Part shown: in pieces, positions 17,291-26,043 of the stretch | Layout: each line of letters opens with the position of its first letter | Numbering within the stretch: the stretch's first letter is position 1 | NCBI RefSeq assembly: GCF_017114995.1 | Contig: NZ_JABXKL010000074.1 | Span: 124,001-188,000 of the forward strand | Origin: Nostoc sp. NMS9 | GTDB taxonomy: Bacteria; Cyanobacteriota; Cyanobacteriia; Cyanobacteriales; Nostocaceae | Direction of reading: 5' to 3' | DNA: 64,000 nucleotides | Translations under genes and position numbers: made by a program | Notes under the pieces: model-generated | What the model saw: the letters and a program-made list of their open reading frames with translations, nothing else | Databases searched by the model: none | What the model was told of the DNA's origin: nothing

Positions 17291-18100
17291 TTATCGTGAT
17301 ATCTTAGCGGGTTTCAAGTTTCTGGCTTTGTAAAACATTTCCAAGCTATTGCGATCGCCTACAAAACGCCAGTGCCACGGCTCATAACTCACACCTTGAG
17401 CATTATCTTTGGGAAAAGACATTTCAAAGCCAAAACGCGCTGCATTTGCTTGCAGCCACCGATAAGCTTTGGTATTATCAAAGTTAGTTTGGAGATTAGT
17501 TGCTGGTACTGCTCCGTCTCCAACATCCACAGCATAACCTGTGTGATGTTCGCTATGACCAGGAGGAGCGCTGAGGGCGGCTCGTTCTGCTGGCGTTTGA
17601 TTTCGCTGGGCACCGACAGCAAAAAACAACTGCTCTTGGTCTTTGACTGAGCGAAAGCCAGAAATTGGTACTAAAATTACACCTGCACTCCGGGCTGCTG
17701 CTACCATCTCCTCAAACTTTTGGGCAGCAGCTTTTCGCATTCTAATGCCCCTATTTGCGGAGATGGTTACTAGTTCTGATTCAGGGGCTTCTGGGTATGG
17801 AAAATGCCCTAACACAGTATCGCTGGAATTATTAGATGCTGTCGGATTTGGAGTTGTAGGAGTAGAAGTAGCTGGTAAAAGTTGAGAATCGGCGGTTTTT
17901 TTGGGTGCAGTGACGAAAAACAAAAAACCGCTAACTAAAGCCAGCAGAACAAATCCCATTACTCCCCCAATCAGCACAATTCGGGTTTGCAACCAAATTT
18001 TAGGTGTTGCATCAGGGGTATCGCGTACAGCCACTGGAATATCATCACCAAGATCATTCGATGAGTTTTGCGGTTTTCCAGAAAACCCTGCCTTATTCAA
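17291..18100 (-). CDS. VanY/DdcY-type D-Ala-D-Ala carboxypeptidase (M15B), membrane-anchored
   Basis: A zinc carboxypeptidase-like protein of 269 residues. TTG at 18100 is chosen as start because AGGAG sits seven bases before it; the longer GTG start at 18145 has no such site. One membrane segment (IVLIGGVMGFVLLALVSGFLFFV) is followed by a Ser/Thr/Pro-rich linker and the catalytic domain. Visible M15B motifs are SGFRSVKDQEQLF, SEHHTGYAVDVGD (metal-binding His and Asp) and EPWHWRFVG (catalytic and metal His). It should act in the periplasm, trimming the terminal D-Ala of peptidoglycan stem peptides. It is divergent from the AEC permease gene. Confidence 0.87.
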   Translation of the reverse strand: MNKAGFSGKPQNSSNDLGDDIPVAVRDTPDATPKIWLQTRIVLIGGVMGFVLLALVSGFLFFVTAPKKTADSQLLPATSTPTTPNPTASNNSSDTVLGHFPYPEAPESELVTISANRGIRMRKAAAQKFEEMVAAARSAGVILVPISGFRSVKDQEQLFFAVGAQRNQTPAERAALSAPPGHSEHHTGYAVDVGDGAVPATNLQTNFDNTKAYRWLQANAARFGFEMSFPKDNAQGVSYEPWHWRFVGDRNSLEMFYKARNLKPAKISR

Positions 18101-18202
18101 GGGTAAACTCCTGTTTTTGTGGAATAGCCATAACAGATTTTGCACTGGACAAAAGTAAACGTAACAGGTAGCATTTTACATCTGTGGTTCTTAGGCGCAA
18201 TC

Positions 18203-19120
18203 TTGACAAACCTTTTAGAACTATACGTCAAGCTGGGAGGATTAGTCCTGGTAGGTTTTATTCTGGGACGCAAACTACCTGTGACAGTTCCTACACGTTT
18301 GGGACTGTTTCTTTTTTGGGTGGGAGTACCCATAAGCATAGTATCGTTTTTGCGTCAATCTAGTTTATCAGGACAAATTTGGATTGCACCTGCGATTGCT
18401 TACCTAGCTATTTTACTAGGAGCATTTTTAGCTTGGTTAGGGATTAAAGCACAAGCCTATTTTAGAAATACTGTCCCCCAAGCACCAACTCAGGCTAGCT
18501 TGATATTAGCCGCAATGTTGGGTAATACAGGTTATTTTGGCTTTCCCATCACCTTAGCAATGCTAGGCAAGGAATACTTTGCTTGGGCGTTATTTTACGA
18601 TTTGCTAGGTTCATTCCCAGGAACTTATGCCCTGGGTGTGTTGCTAGCAGCTAGTTTTGGTGGCGGTGTCCAGAATCATTGGCAGATTACTAGGGCGATT
18701 TTAATTAATCCTGCCCTGTGGGGTTTCGGATTTGGCTTGCTGTTTCGGCAGGTGACAATTCCCACAATCGCAGAATTTTACCTGGAGAAATTTGCTTGGA
18801 GTAGTGTAGCTTTATCTTTGGTGTTAATTGGAATGCGACTGGCGCTGCTCAAATCTTGGGGTAGCCTACCACAAGCAGGGATGAGCTTGGGAATCAAAAT
18901 GCTGCTAGTTCCCTTGATATTGGGCAGCATCTTACCACTGTTTGGATTAACTGGGCCGATAGCAAAGATAATCGTGCTACAAATGGCCATGCCTCCAGCT
19001 TTCGCCACACTGGTAATTGCTGAGACATTCAATCTCGATCGCGATCTGGCAGTAACTGCCTTAGCTGCTGGAGCTATAGTATTGCTGGTTACTCTCCCTA
19101 TTTGGCTGTGGCTATTTTAG
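18203..19120 (+). CDS. AEC-family (auxin efflux carrier-like) permease
   Basis: A strongly hydrophobic protein of about 305 residues with roughly ten membrane segments, resembling AEC permeases that export small organic anions or weak acids. The first segment begins LVLVGFILGRKLP, and the fold's repeated halves are suggested by a second block from GFGLLFRQVTIPTIA onwards. TTG 18203 (MTNLLELYVKLGG) is the best start by position relative to the first helix; an upstream TTG at 18140 would overlap the leader of the divergent peptidase gene. The start is uncertain because no strong ribosome site is seen. The substrate is unknown. Confidence 0.78.
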   Translation: MTNLLELYVKLGGLVLVGFILGRKLPVTVPTRLGLFLFWVGVPISIVSFLRQSSLSGQIWIAPAIAYLAILLGAFLAWLGIKAQAYFRNTVPQAPTQASLILAAMLGNTGYFGFPITLAMLGKEYFAWALFYDLLGSFPGTYALGVLLAASFGGGVQNHWQITRAILINPALWGFGFGLLFRQVTIPTIAEFYLEKFAWSSVALSLVLIGMRLALLKSWGSLPQAGMSLGIKMLLVPLILGSILPLFGLTGPIAKIIVLQMAMPPAFATLVIAETFNLDRDLAVTALAAGAIVLLVTLPIWLWLF

Positions 19121-19134
19121 AACAATGCCATCAT

Positions 19135-19300
19135 TGGTAAAATATATCTGGAACAGGAGTATGGTCATCGACATAGGCTGCTGTCAATTTGAAGGCGATT
19201 CTTTCACCCAGAACGTTAATAATTAGGTGTAATTTGAAACCAAAATACCAGCCGACAGAACCTTGTTCATGTATTTTTGTAAACAAATGACAGGTTTTGC
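19135..19300 (-). pseudogene. Relic of an IS982-like transposase
   Basis: Read on the minus strand, this intergenic DNA encodes KIHEQGSVGWYFGFKLHL, then IINVLGERIAFKLTAAYVDD and HTPVPDIFYQ before a stop. That resembles the DDE-domain segment of IS982-type transposases (GW-F-GFKLH followed by VDDR-P). There is no start codon, and neither the rest of the domain nor terminal repeats are seen. This is a decayed fragment. Confidence 0.55.
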
Positions 19301-19406
19301 GTAAAACTCGTGCGCTTCAAAAGATAAAGATGCTTCTTCCTGCTTTAGTTACTAGAAGTCAAGAAAAATATTAATACTTGGGAAAGCAGTAATTTTTATG
19401 TATTTA

Positions 19407-19544
19407 CTAGAACACCGATTCCGTATTCAGAATCATGACGAAAACACTAGGTTTCGCTGGGTTGCAACAAGGAAAATTTGGTTGTAAAAGAGGTTAAAAC
19501 AGGGTTTATCAGTCTTGTGTTTTATTAATGAATCGGTGTTCTAG
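19407..19544. mobile_element. 138-bp MITE-like element with perfect 15-bp terminal inverted repeats
   Basis: CTAGAACACCGATTC (19407-19421) and its exact complement GAATCGGTGTTCTAG (19530-19544) enclose 108 bp without a coding frame. The element lies in the same gap as the transposase relic, between convergent genes. Because the ends read CTAG on both sides, no longer target duplication can be assigned. The interior is AT-rich and includes TAGGTTTCGCTGGGTTGCAAC. Confidence 0.55.
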
Positions 19545-19583
19545 GGGGTTAGGTTTTTCGTGGCTTTTCCACGTTCATGATGG

Positions 19584-20243
19584 CTATGCATCCTGTACTG
19601 GATGCTGCCCATAATATGGTAAAGCCTCTGACCAATTAGGAAATTTGCCCTCTTGCCAATCGAGATTAGCTAGTTCCAAAATACTTGTCACTGTCACTGC
19701 TAGATCAGATTGAGCTTGAATCAGCTGATAATTAGTGTTCCAATTCGCTAAAGTTTGCTGCCATACTTCTGGTGTCAACACTCTATCTGACAAACACACT
19801 TTTAGTTTAGAAGTATCTGGCTCAAACTGATAAATAGCAGCGAAAATTTGACCTCGTTGTGCTGGCATTTCCACAGCACAAGTTTTTAAATTTTGACTTT
19901 TGCCTACTTCTGACCAAGCTACCGCAGCCAAAGTTGAAATCGCAAATACAGGAATATCTAACTGTTGCCCTAAAGTACGAGCAGTAACAACACCAATCCG
20001 AGTTCCCGTAAAGCCGCCAGGACCTCTTGCAACTGCGATAAAGGACAAATCTGCCCAAGTTTGCGGTTTGAGAAATTCAATTAAATATTGATGCACTAAG
20101 CTAGATAAATCACGCCCCAAATTCCAAACTTGAGAGCGAGTTTCGCCTGTAAAATTACTAATTACCAAACCCAATTCGGGAGTTGTAGTGTGTAGTGCTA
20201 AGGCATATTTATTTATTACAAGGTGTTCTTGTTCCGTTGTCAA
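19584..20243 (-). CDS. tsaB: tRNA threonylcarbamoyladenosine biosynthesis protein TsaB
   Basis: TsaB is the scaffold partner of TsaD and TsaE in making t6A at position 37 of ANN-decoding tRNAs. The 219-residue protein shows the expected N-terminal YALALHTTTPELGLVIS, the family motif VARGPGGFTGTRIGVVTARTLGQ, and a length typical of the family. The start is a TTG at 20243 (MTTEQEHL) with no better ATG in frame; homologues commonly begin a dozen residues before the ALALHT strand. It stands alone on the minus strand. Confidence 0.9.
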   Translation of the reverse strand: MTTEQEHLVINKYALALHTTTPELGLVISNFTGETRSQVWNLGRDLSSLVHQYLIEFLKPQTWADLSFIAVARGPGGFTGTRIGVVTARTLGQQLDIPVFAISTLAAVAWSEVGKSQNLKTCAVEMPAQRGQIFAAIYQFEPDTSKLKVCLSDRVLTPEVWQQTLANWNTNYQLIQAQSDLAVTVTSILELANLDWQEGKFPNWSEALPYYGQHPVQDA

Positions 20244-20387
20244 AGTTACTTAAAATATCTATTTTTATAGAGTTAATGTGACTTATTCCAGCATATAACA
20301 TAGTGCTCCTTAATTGAAATCAGTCAAACGGTCTTGTTCCAAGGTTTGTGAGAGCCAATACTGTTTACTTCCTCTGTGCGATCGCAA

Positions 20388-21026
20388 CTAGGATGGGGGA
20401 TTTGGATTACCGCCTTGCTGTCTCAATAGATAGTCCAAAACTCGGTCAATTCGGTCCAAGGCAGCACCCGTGGTGAGTTGAAACTCCTGAAACTGAGATT
20501 TTTGTTCCTCAAAGTTTCGGTCAAGCTTTAGCATGAGTGCTTCTAATCGCTCAGTTCGTGCCTTTGTTTCCTCTATCTCACTGCCTGTCTTTGTAAATAG
20601 GCGTTGCGTGTGAGTGATAAAACTATCAATCTTATCAGAAAGTTGGTTAACTTTTCCCCCTACCTGGTCAAGACGTGCCCCTAGTTGATCAAGGTAAGAT
20701 TGGGTACGGTCTTGTTTTATGGTCAACTGGTCAAGGTGAAATTGGGTACGGTCTTGTTTTATAGTCAACTCATCAAGGTGAGATTGGCTACGGTCTTGTT
20801 TTATGGTCAACTGGTCAACCTTGCCCCCTATCTGGTCAAGGTGAGATTGGGTAAGGTCTTGTTTTATAGTCAACTCATCAAGGTGAGATTGGGTAAGGTC
20901 TTGTTTTATGGTCAACTCATTAAGCCGCCTGCTTGCTGATTCTCCGTAGCTAGCAGTAGACACTAGCAATCGCTTAACAGTTTCGAGTTCATCTTCTACA
21001 TGCTCTAGTCGCTGTGCGTTGATCAT
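20388..21026 (-). CDS. Heptad-repeat coiled-coil protein of unknown function
   Basis: A 212-residue protein with no recognised catalytic domain. Residues about 37-120 contain five copies of LTIKQD--Q-HLD, spaced 14 or 21 residues apart. These are exact multiples of seven, so the array can extend one uninterrupted coiled coil. The DNA shows matching near-identical 42-bp units between about 20685 and 20925. The C-terminal half (about 125-205) is also helical, with an LD-RIDRVLDYLLRQQ end, and the tail is Gly/Asn/Pro-rich. ATG 21026 is the start. Proteins with variable numbers of such repeats are common in filamentous cyanobacteria. A structural or scaffolding role is inference only. Confidence 0.8.
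   Translation of the reverse strand: MINAQRLEHVEDELETVKRLLVSTASYGESASRRLNELTIKQDLTQSHLDELTIKQDLTQSHLDQIGGKVDQLTIKQDRSQSHLDELTIKQDRTQFHLDQLTIKQDRTQSYLDQLGARLDQVGGKVNQLSDKIDSFITHTQRLFTKTGSEIEETKARTERLEALMLKLDRNFEEQKSQFQEFQLTTGAALDRIDRVLDYLLRQQGGNPNPPS
20687..20926. repeat. Tandem 42-63 bp repeats encoding the coiled-coil array
   Basis: Near-identical blocks (GGTCTTGTTTTATAGTCAAC followed by CATCAAGGTGAGATTGG) recur five times at 42-bp or 63-bp spacing. Both spacings preserve frame and heptad register. High DNA identity between units suggests recent expansion or homogenisation, so copy number is likely to vary between strains. Confidence 0.8.
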
Positions 21027-21159
21027 GCTGTTTTGTCTTGGCTGGCTTTTTTATCTTCTGCGATTACTTGAGTGACAATAACTTTTGTTAGTTATGGGAC
21101 GCTTAAAAATTCTCTTGCCGCCCATCGTTCTAAGTACTGCCACTCTTGTTCATTTTCTA

Positions 21160-21408
21160 TCAAGTCGGCACTAATTCACCAGGACGCAACTTCGACCACT
21201 TACCTGTTTCCCGCTTAAAGCTCAGACAACCAACAACATCCCATTCCATTTCAATTACATCATCTTTAGTCCGAATGTTGACATTGATAGAAGGTTCATT
21301 TGGATCAAAATTTGGTGTTTCAGTCAAGTGAGGCTGTTGGTGCTGCCCTTCTACGGCATGATAGGTAACACAGCTGTCTACATAGTGGCAATTCACGCAA
21401 ATACACAT
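21160..21408 (-). CDS. ycf34: Ycf34 family iron-sulfur protein
   Basis: An 82-residue protein recognisable as Ycf34, a small protein conserved in cyanobacteria and some plastids and reported to bind an Fe-S cluster, with a link to photosynthetic electron transport. The N-terminus MCICVNCHYVDSC supplies Cys2, Cys4, Cys7 and Cys13. The following segment TYHAVEGQHQQPHLTETPNF and the EMEWDVVGCLSF region match the family. ATG 21408 is the start. It is divergent from cca with an 86-bp gap. Confidence 0.88.
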   Translation of the reverse strand: MCICVNCHYVDSCVTYHAVEGQHQQPHLTETPNFDPNEPSINVNIRTKDDVIEMEWDVVGCLSFKRETGKWSKLRPGELVPT

Positions 21409-21494
21409 AATAGAACCAACTCCAGGGGCCTTTATTGTTAATCTAACTTAAGCCCAACTGTTATTCATGAGTTGCTGGGTTGATTTTTATTACA

Positions 21495-22799
21495 ATGCAT
21501 GAATCAATTCCTTCTACCCTAGCTCCCGAAAATTGGCCTTTTAGTTTGGAATTTCTGCCACAACCCGCTTACATGGTAGGTGGCGCTGTCCGAGATGCAA
21601 TCCTTGGCAGAACTCGCGAATATCTGGATCTAGATTTTGTTATACCATCCAAGGCGGTAAAGGTAGCGAGAGCGATCGCTCATCATTACAAAGCTGGTTT
21701 TGTGTTACTCGATGCAAAACGACAAATTGCGCGTGTGGTTTTTCCCCACGCTACAGCTGACTTTGCCCAACAGGAAGGAGATAGTTTAGAAGTTGATTTG
21801 CACAGACGAGACTTTACAGTAAATGCGATCGCTTATAATCCCCATACGCAAGAAATTATCGATCCTCTGCAAGGTTATGTAGACTTACAACAGGGCATTT
21901 TGCGAATGGTATCATCCGCGAACCTAGAAGATGATCCTTTGCGGTTAATGCGAGGTTATCGCCAAGCCGCCCAACTAGGTTTTACTATTGAGCCAGTTAC
22001 CCAAGCCGCAATTCGTTCTTTGGCATCACATCTTGGCAAAGTTGCAGCCGAAAGAGTTAGGGTAGAAATTGGCTATCTACTCAGCAATTCTCAGGGTACT
22101 CCTTGGATTACAAAGGCTTGGGAAGATGGTTTACTTGCCCTTTTCTTCAAAAATGCCACCCGTGAAAGCTTGCTCAAACTAGCAGCAGTTGACACAGCCG
22201 CCGCCTTACTCACACAAAAGTGGCAACAACTAGGGATACAACTGCAAGAATATGTCCGCGATAGTATTAAAACTACTTGGCTAGGTATTGCCAAACTTGC
22301 TTGTCTTGTCAACCCAAATCCAGTATTAGCAGAAATAGAGCTACAGGAACTAACTTATAGTCGTGCCGAAATCCGAGGTGTAACTACTGCTCTGAAACTG
22401 TTACCGCAATTTCAAGTAGTTGATATGTCCTTGCGGGAACAATACTTTTTGTTTCATGACGCAGATATTGTGTTCCCCGCTACGGCAGTGCTAGCTGTAG
22501 CAATTAATAATTTGGTAGAGGCAATATCTGGTGACAAGCCACTACACACAGCAGTGGAAACTAAGGCAATGAGCTACCAAGTCTTAGCACCTTTGATCAA
22601 CCGCTACCTCAACCCTGATGATGCGATCGCTCATCCCACTCCACTAGTAAGCGGGAAGGAGTTGATTATAGCATTAGATATTCCAGCTTCGCCAGTCATC
22701 GGTCAACTGTTAACAGAAATTGGCGTAGCACAAGCTGAGGGGAAACTTTCAACACCAACAGAGGCGATCGCTTATGCACGTCAGTTAATTGATGGTTAA
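21495..22799 (+). CDS. cca: CCA tRNA nucleotidyltransferase / poly(A) polymerase family protein
   Basis: A 434-residue class II nucleotidyltransferase that adds or repairs the 3' CCA of tRNAs. Some cyanobacteria split CC- and A-adding roles between two enzymes, so this may be one of a pair. The catalytic site is visible as MVGGAVRDAILGR followed by LDLDFVIP (two metal-binding Asp). Downstream are DLHRRDFTVNAIAYNP, DDPLRLMRGYRQAAQLGF and AAERVRVEI. ATG 21495 is preferred over an upstream TTG at 21480. The remaining C-terminal half is helical and includes VSGKELIIALDIPASPVIGQLL. Confidence 0.92.
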   Translation: MHESIPSTLAPENWPFSLEFLPQPAYMVGGAVRDAILGRTREYLDLDFVIPSKAVKVARAIAHHYKAGFVLLDAKRQIARVVFPHATADFAQQEGDSLEVDLHRRDFTVNAIAYNPHTQEIIDPLQGYVDLQQGILRMVSSANLEDDPLRLMRGYRQAAQLGFTIEPVTQAAIRSLASHLGKVAAERVRVEIGYLLSNSQGTPWITKAWEDGLLALFFKNATRESLLKLAAVDTAAALLTQKWQQLGIQLQEYVRDSIKTTWLGIAKLACLVNPNPVLAEIELQELTYSRAEIRGVTTALKLLPQFQVVDMSLREQYFLFHDADIVFPATAVLAVAINNLVEAISGDKPLHTAVETKAMSYQVLAPLINRYLNPDDAIAHPTPLVSGKELIIALDIPASPVIGQLLTEIGVAQAEGKLSTPTEAIAYARQLIDG

Positions 22800-23197
22800 A
22801 TATACTTAATTAATTTATGGTAATGTAACAAAGGCGATGCCTACGCAATTTTAGCACTCCTGGCTAAGGCTGGTAAATCTGCAACTTCAAGTACTTTAAG
22901 TATCCCCTACTTACTAGAAAATACCGATCTTTATAGTCAATCCTTGCAATTACATACATCATTTATGCTACTATTTGCTTGATATTATGACTGCTTTGCT
23001 ATGTTATTTCCTAAAATTTAGCGCCGATGGATAACAGAATGAAGTATACACTAACCTATTGATTTTTATGCCTTAGTTGGTCGTCTGAAGATACTGTCGT
23101 ATATTGAATTAAACATTTACTAGAAACAAAGACTTTCAGGTTTTCCTGCTGGGTAGAATTTTTATGCCTAGCTTTTCTTGGACAGGACTAACTGCTT
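22800..23197. other. Intergenic region without a supported gene
   Basis: The 398-bp gap between cca and the receiver gene is AT-rich. It holds a short dispersed-repeat word (AGGCGATGCCTACGC near 22832) that opens a stretch with no start codon: AILALLAKAGKSATSS, open for about 50 codons. I do not recognise that stretch; it may be a gene relic. Confidence 0.4.
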
Positions 23198-23581
23198 ATG
23201 AATGGACAGCCTTTAATTTTGGTTGTAGAACAGAGTTTACATGATTTAGAGTTACTTAATTCTCATCTAGGAATATTAAATTTTTCATGTATTTGTACCA
23301 AACAAGGGGTGAGGGCTGTGATGTTAGCACAAACTCATCAACCAGATTTAATCCTGCTAGATATGAAGCTATCTAATTTGAGTGCGAACCAAGTCATTGA
23401 CGATCTCAAACATGACTCAAAAACTGCTACCATTCCAATCATTGCAGTCACACCTCTAACAACGGTACAAGATGATCGCTCCACGATACTCACGGCATTT
23501 GATGATTGCATTACTAAACCCTATGATTTTAATCAATTAGAAGTGGTAATCAGTCGCCACATCAGTCAGCTAAATTCCTAA
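23198..23581 (+). CDS. Stand-alone CheY-like response regulator receiver
   Basis: A 127-residue single receiver domain without an output domain. The phospho-acceptor is Asp55 in LILLDMKL, with a switch Thr in IIAVTPLTT and a conserved Lys in ITKPYD. The first acidic pair, usually two Asp after strand 1, reads VVEQS, so only one acid is present and metal binding may be weaker. The C-terminus overlaps the convergent DUF2294 gene by 20 bp. No kinase gene is adjacent. Single-domain receivers often act by protein-protein contact; the target is unknown. Confidence 0.83.
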   Translation: MNGQPLILVVEQSLHDLELLNSHLGILNFSCICTKQGVRAVMLAQTHQPDLILLDMKLSNLSANQVIDDLKHDSKTATIPIIAVTPLTTVQDDRSTILTAFDDCITKPYDFNQLEVVISRHISQLNS

Positions 23582-23966
23582 CATTTATCTTGGGAATAGA
23601 TTCGGGATTACGAAATTCAGGTAATTCCTTGAGAATTACAACAATCCCAGTACGATCTGTTATTAAATTTGTGTTTGTCATCAGGTAGAGAACAGGTTGA
23701 CCAATAATTTCCTCAATTAAATTTTTTAAATCTGGTTTAATTATTTTGTCTAAATATAATCGTACTTGTTCAGCTAAAGGATCATAACCTCCTTTCAGTA
23801 AAGTTTGTTCAGCTTGGGTAACAGAGTTTTCTATAGAAATTACGATTTCAGTATCAAAAAAATGACAAATGATTTTGCTAGGAGATTTCCCTAGTTTATC
23901 ATTATATAAATTTATGATTCGCTGTGATATTTCTGTTTCTAATTGTCCGATAGTCGGTTGTAGCAT
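23562..23966 (-). CDS. DUF2294 domain protein
   Basis: A 134-residue protein matching the DUF2294 pattern. The N-terminal helix TEISQRIINLYNDKLGKSPSK is followed by a short beta region IICHFFDTEIVISIENSVT. Then come EQTLLKGG, LYLDKIIKPDLKNLIEEIIGQPV and the end LMTNTNLITDRTGIVVILKELPEF. The family's function is not established. No signal peptide or membrane segment is present. Its 3' end overlaps the receiver gene by 20 bp, tail to tail. Confidence 0.75.
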   Translation of the reverse strand: MLQPTIGQLETEISQRIINLYNDKLGKSPSKIICHFFDTEIVISIENSVTQAEQTLLKGGYDPLAEQVRLYLDKIIKPDLKNLIEEIIGQPVLYLMTNTNLITDRTGIVVILKELPEFRNPESIPKINVRNLAD

Positions 23967-24513
23967 TAGTACCTACTATGTAAATTTATCGTTCTAAGCG
24001 GGGAATTGAAGTATCCAATATTATAGTAGATTATTATGGAATAGCTGAGAAAATTAATGACTATTTTATATGAAGTTAGTGTATCAATGTGATGTATTTA
24101 GTATGCATTTATTTAAGAATATTTCCAAATTGGATGAAGTAAAATTTATTAACTAATGATTTGTGCAGTATTAGGTTAATAACTGGATTTGATCGTCATT
24201 TTGTCATGGGTAATCAGCTTATTTTGTGCTACATACATAAGCTTAGGTGTAGCCCGCCGTGCCTGTATCTCACAACCCAGCACTTAATCCATGTTCATTC
24301 AAATGGTCATCAATGACAGAAGCATACAGTGCCACATCAGAATGTAATGTACATTACAAGACTCTCTATAGCTTCCGGTGCAGCGAGTAAGCAGATAAAT
24401 TTAGGTTCTAATAAAGAGTATGTTAGCCACTAAGACAATTTGTGAAAAACCAATACAACATATTCGGCATTAATTCTTAGAAGCCCATATCTTCCACTCT
24501 GGTGACACATTCT

Positions 24514-24711
24514 TTACGGGCAAAGCAACTGTGATTCTGCAATGTCAAAGCACTTAGTAATTCCTGGTAAATACCAAACTGGCTCAACTGCGGCTTTGGT
24601 GATAACCAAATTACCGCCTGGTTTCATAATCTTGCCATCTACCTGCAAACAACCTTTGTCTACTGCAAGATGCAGTTCTGGCATATTGATGTCGCCAAAA
24701 GGATCTGTTAC
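24514..24711 (-). pseudogene. Relic of a GTP-cyclohydrolase-II-like gene
   Basis: The minus strand encodes DPFGDINMPELHLAVDKG, CLQVDGKIMKPGGNLVITKA and AVEPVWYLPGITKCF before an in-frame stop at 24514. There is no start, and only about 65 codons are recognisable. From memory this segment matches the RibA-like GTP cyclohydrolase II homologues associated with uracil catabolism (URC1-type), but no database was consulted. The rest of the 944-bp gap (23967-24910) holds no gene I can support. Confidence 0.5.
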
Positions 24712-24910
24712 CTACTTCTAGTCAGTTTTTATTTTTATGACTCTAAATATCTAGTGTGGTATTAGTCGTATTGTTGAATACAATAAATCACACAGGAATT
24801 TCATAATCAGCGATTAATCACGGCTAATTTAAAGATGACTTTAAAAATGATTTAATCGATATATTTTGTGAGAAAGTTAATACAAAGGTATATTCACTGA
24901 TCTCAAATTC

Positions 24911-25393
24911 ATGGATTCTTTATTTATCAATTCCTTACTTGAAGAGTTGAAAAACCCGGATGCCACAGTGCGCGACAAGGCAACCAGAAAAATATGGCGG
25001 ATCTGGTTTCAGCAAAAGGGAATCTATGGGCTGGAAATAATTGACCGCAGTCAAAAGTTACTGGATGCAGGTGAAATTGCTGAAGCTGAAACAGCGCTGA
25101 CAACATTAATTAAAGACCAGCCAGATTTTGCCGAAGCTTGGAATCGTCGAGCTTTCCTCTATTACAGTATTGGCGATTATCAAAAATCTCTGGCAGATTG
25201 TCAAATGGTTGTACAGATAAATCCAATACATTTTGGGGCGCTTCATGGTATGGGCTTATGTTATGCAGCAATAGGAGAGTATGGTCAAGCTATCCGAGCT
25301 TTTCAACGTGCTTTAGAAATTCAGCCCTATTCGCTAGTGAATCAAAAGTTGATTCTAGAATGTACATTTAGATTCAGCTACAACGGCAGATAG
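24911..25393 (+). CDS. TPR repeat protein
   Basis: A 160-residue soluble protein. The N-terminus (MDSLFINSLLEELKNPDATVRDKATRKIWRIWF) resembles a short HEAT-like helix pair. Three TPR motifs follow: about 47-80 (SQKLLDAGEIAEAETALTTL), 81-114 (AEAWNRRAFLYYSIGDYQKS) and 115-148 (FGALHGMGLCYAAIGEYGQA). TPRs mediate protein-protein contacts, and no partner is suggested by the neighbours. It stands between two decayed genes and appears intact. Confidence 0.85.
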   Translation: MDSLFINSLLEELKNPDATVRDKATRKIWRIWFQQKGIYGLEIIDRSQKLLDAGEIAEAETALTTLIKDQPDFAEAWNRRAFLYYSIGDYQKSLADCQMVVQINPIHFGALHGMGLCYAAIGEYGQAIRAFQRALEIQPYSLVNQKLILECTFRFSYNGR

Positions 25394-25414
25394 GAGAGAG
25401 CATCATACTGTTTT

Positions 25415-26014
25415 ATGAATCCGTTATCATCCTCATCAACAACAATTCATCGCCTTAGTCGCCATAATTTTATTCAATACGCTTCTATCTGAATTAATAG
25501 CAGCGTCATTGCTGCTTGTACTAACAGTAACCAACCGTCAACTAGCAATTCTCGGTTGAATAAAGCTAACCTTAGTACAAACTAGATAGCACAAGCGGAA
25601 CATGGTGGATTTTACTAAGCAATGTCTACGATGGTCACTGTGCCATTCGCGCAGCGTCTCGTAGAGAAGTGCGGGCTGCGCCTACGCCACTGGTATTTAC
25701 AAAGACTATAGTTTAGATGTAACTATCAAAATGAGTGGTCTCTAGGTTCTCAGTGGTACTCAATTGTTGATGGGGGTACGGTAGATTTCTTTATGATTTA
25801 TGGCATAGATGCCGTGAATGTCATAGCCACAGTTACAGCAATTTTCAAGAAAGACCCCTGGTGTCTTATTGCACATCCCAACTCAGCAATTAAAATTCTT
25901 GCCGATCTTAAAGGCAAACCAATTTATGTCTCTGCTTCTGCTAAGATTATCTATTGACCATTACTCAAAGCAAAGTATGGTTTTAGCGAAGATCAAAAAG
26001 CAATTTATGAATAA
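25415..26014 (+). pseudogene. Decayed ABC substrate-binding lipoprotein gene (NMT1/THI5-like)
   Basis: From ATG 25415 the frame reads MNPLSSSSTTIHRLSRHNF and IQYASI, then a stop. It continues through a lipobox-like VIAACTNSNQPS, IAQAEHGGFY and another stop. After a repeat insertion near 25630-25690, TGIYKDYSLDVTIKM, VDFFMIYGIDAVNVIA, AIFKKDPWCLIAHP, GKPIYVSASAKIIY and PLLKAKYGFSEDQ are recognisable, again broken by stops and shifts. This matches THI5/NMT1-type periplasmic binding proteins for pyrimidine-like or sulfonate substrates. The cargo is unknown. Confidence 0.72.
25630..25690. repeat. Small dispersed repeat inside the binding-protein pseudogene
   Basis: CGCGCAGCGTCTCGTAGAGA followed by a GCGGGCTGCGCCTACGCC tail interrupts the codons for the QA-x-x-TGIYK motif. 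An AC dinucleotide lies on both sides of the inserted block. It shares its core with the repeat at 4172. Confidence 0.6.
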
Positions 26015-26043
26015 AGGGGTAGGCTATTACAAGAAGTAAGCTT

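Noticed and set aside
18101..18145. Longer GTG start for the VanY-type peptidase
   Set aside because: No ribosome site is near it, whereas TTG 18100 follows AGGAG at seven bases.
20687..20926. 42-bp tandem units considered as a CRISPR array
   Set aside because: The units are contiguous, in frame and encode a coiled coil; there are no unique spacers.
20685..20939. 84-codon + strand frame with repeated segments
   Set aside because: It is antisense to the heptad-repeat coiled-coil gene; the periodicity comes from the tandem DNA repeats.
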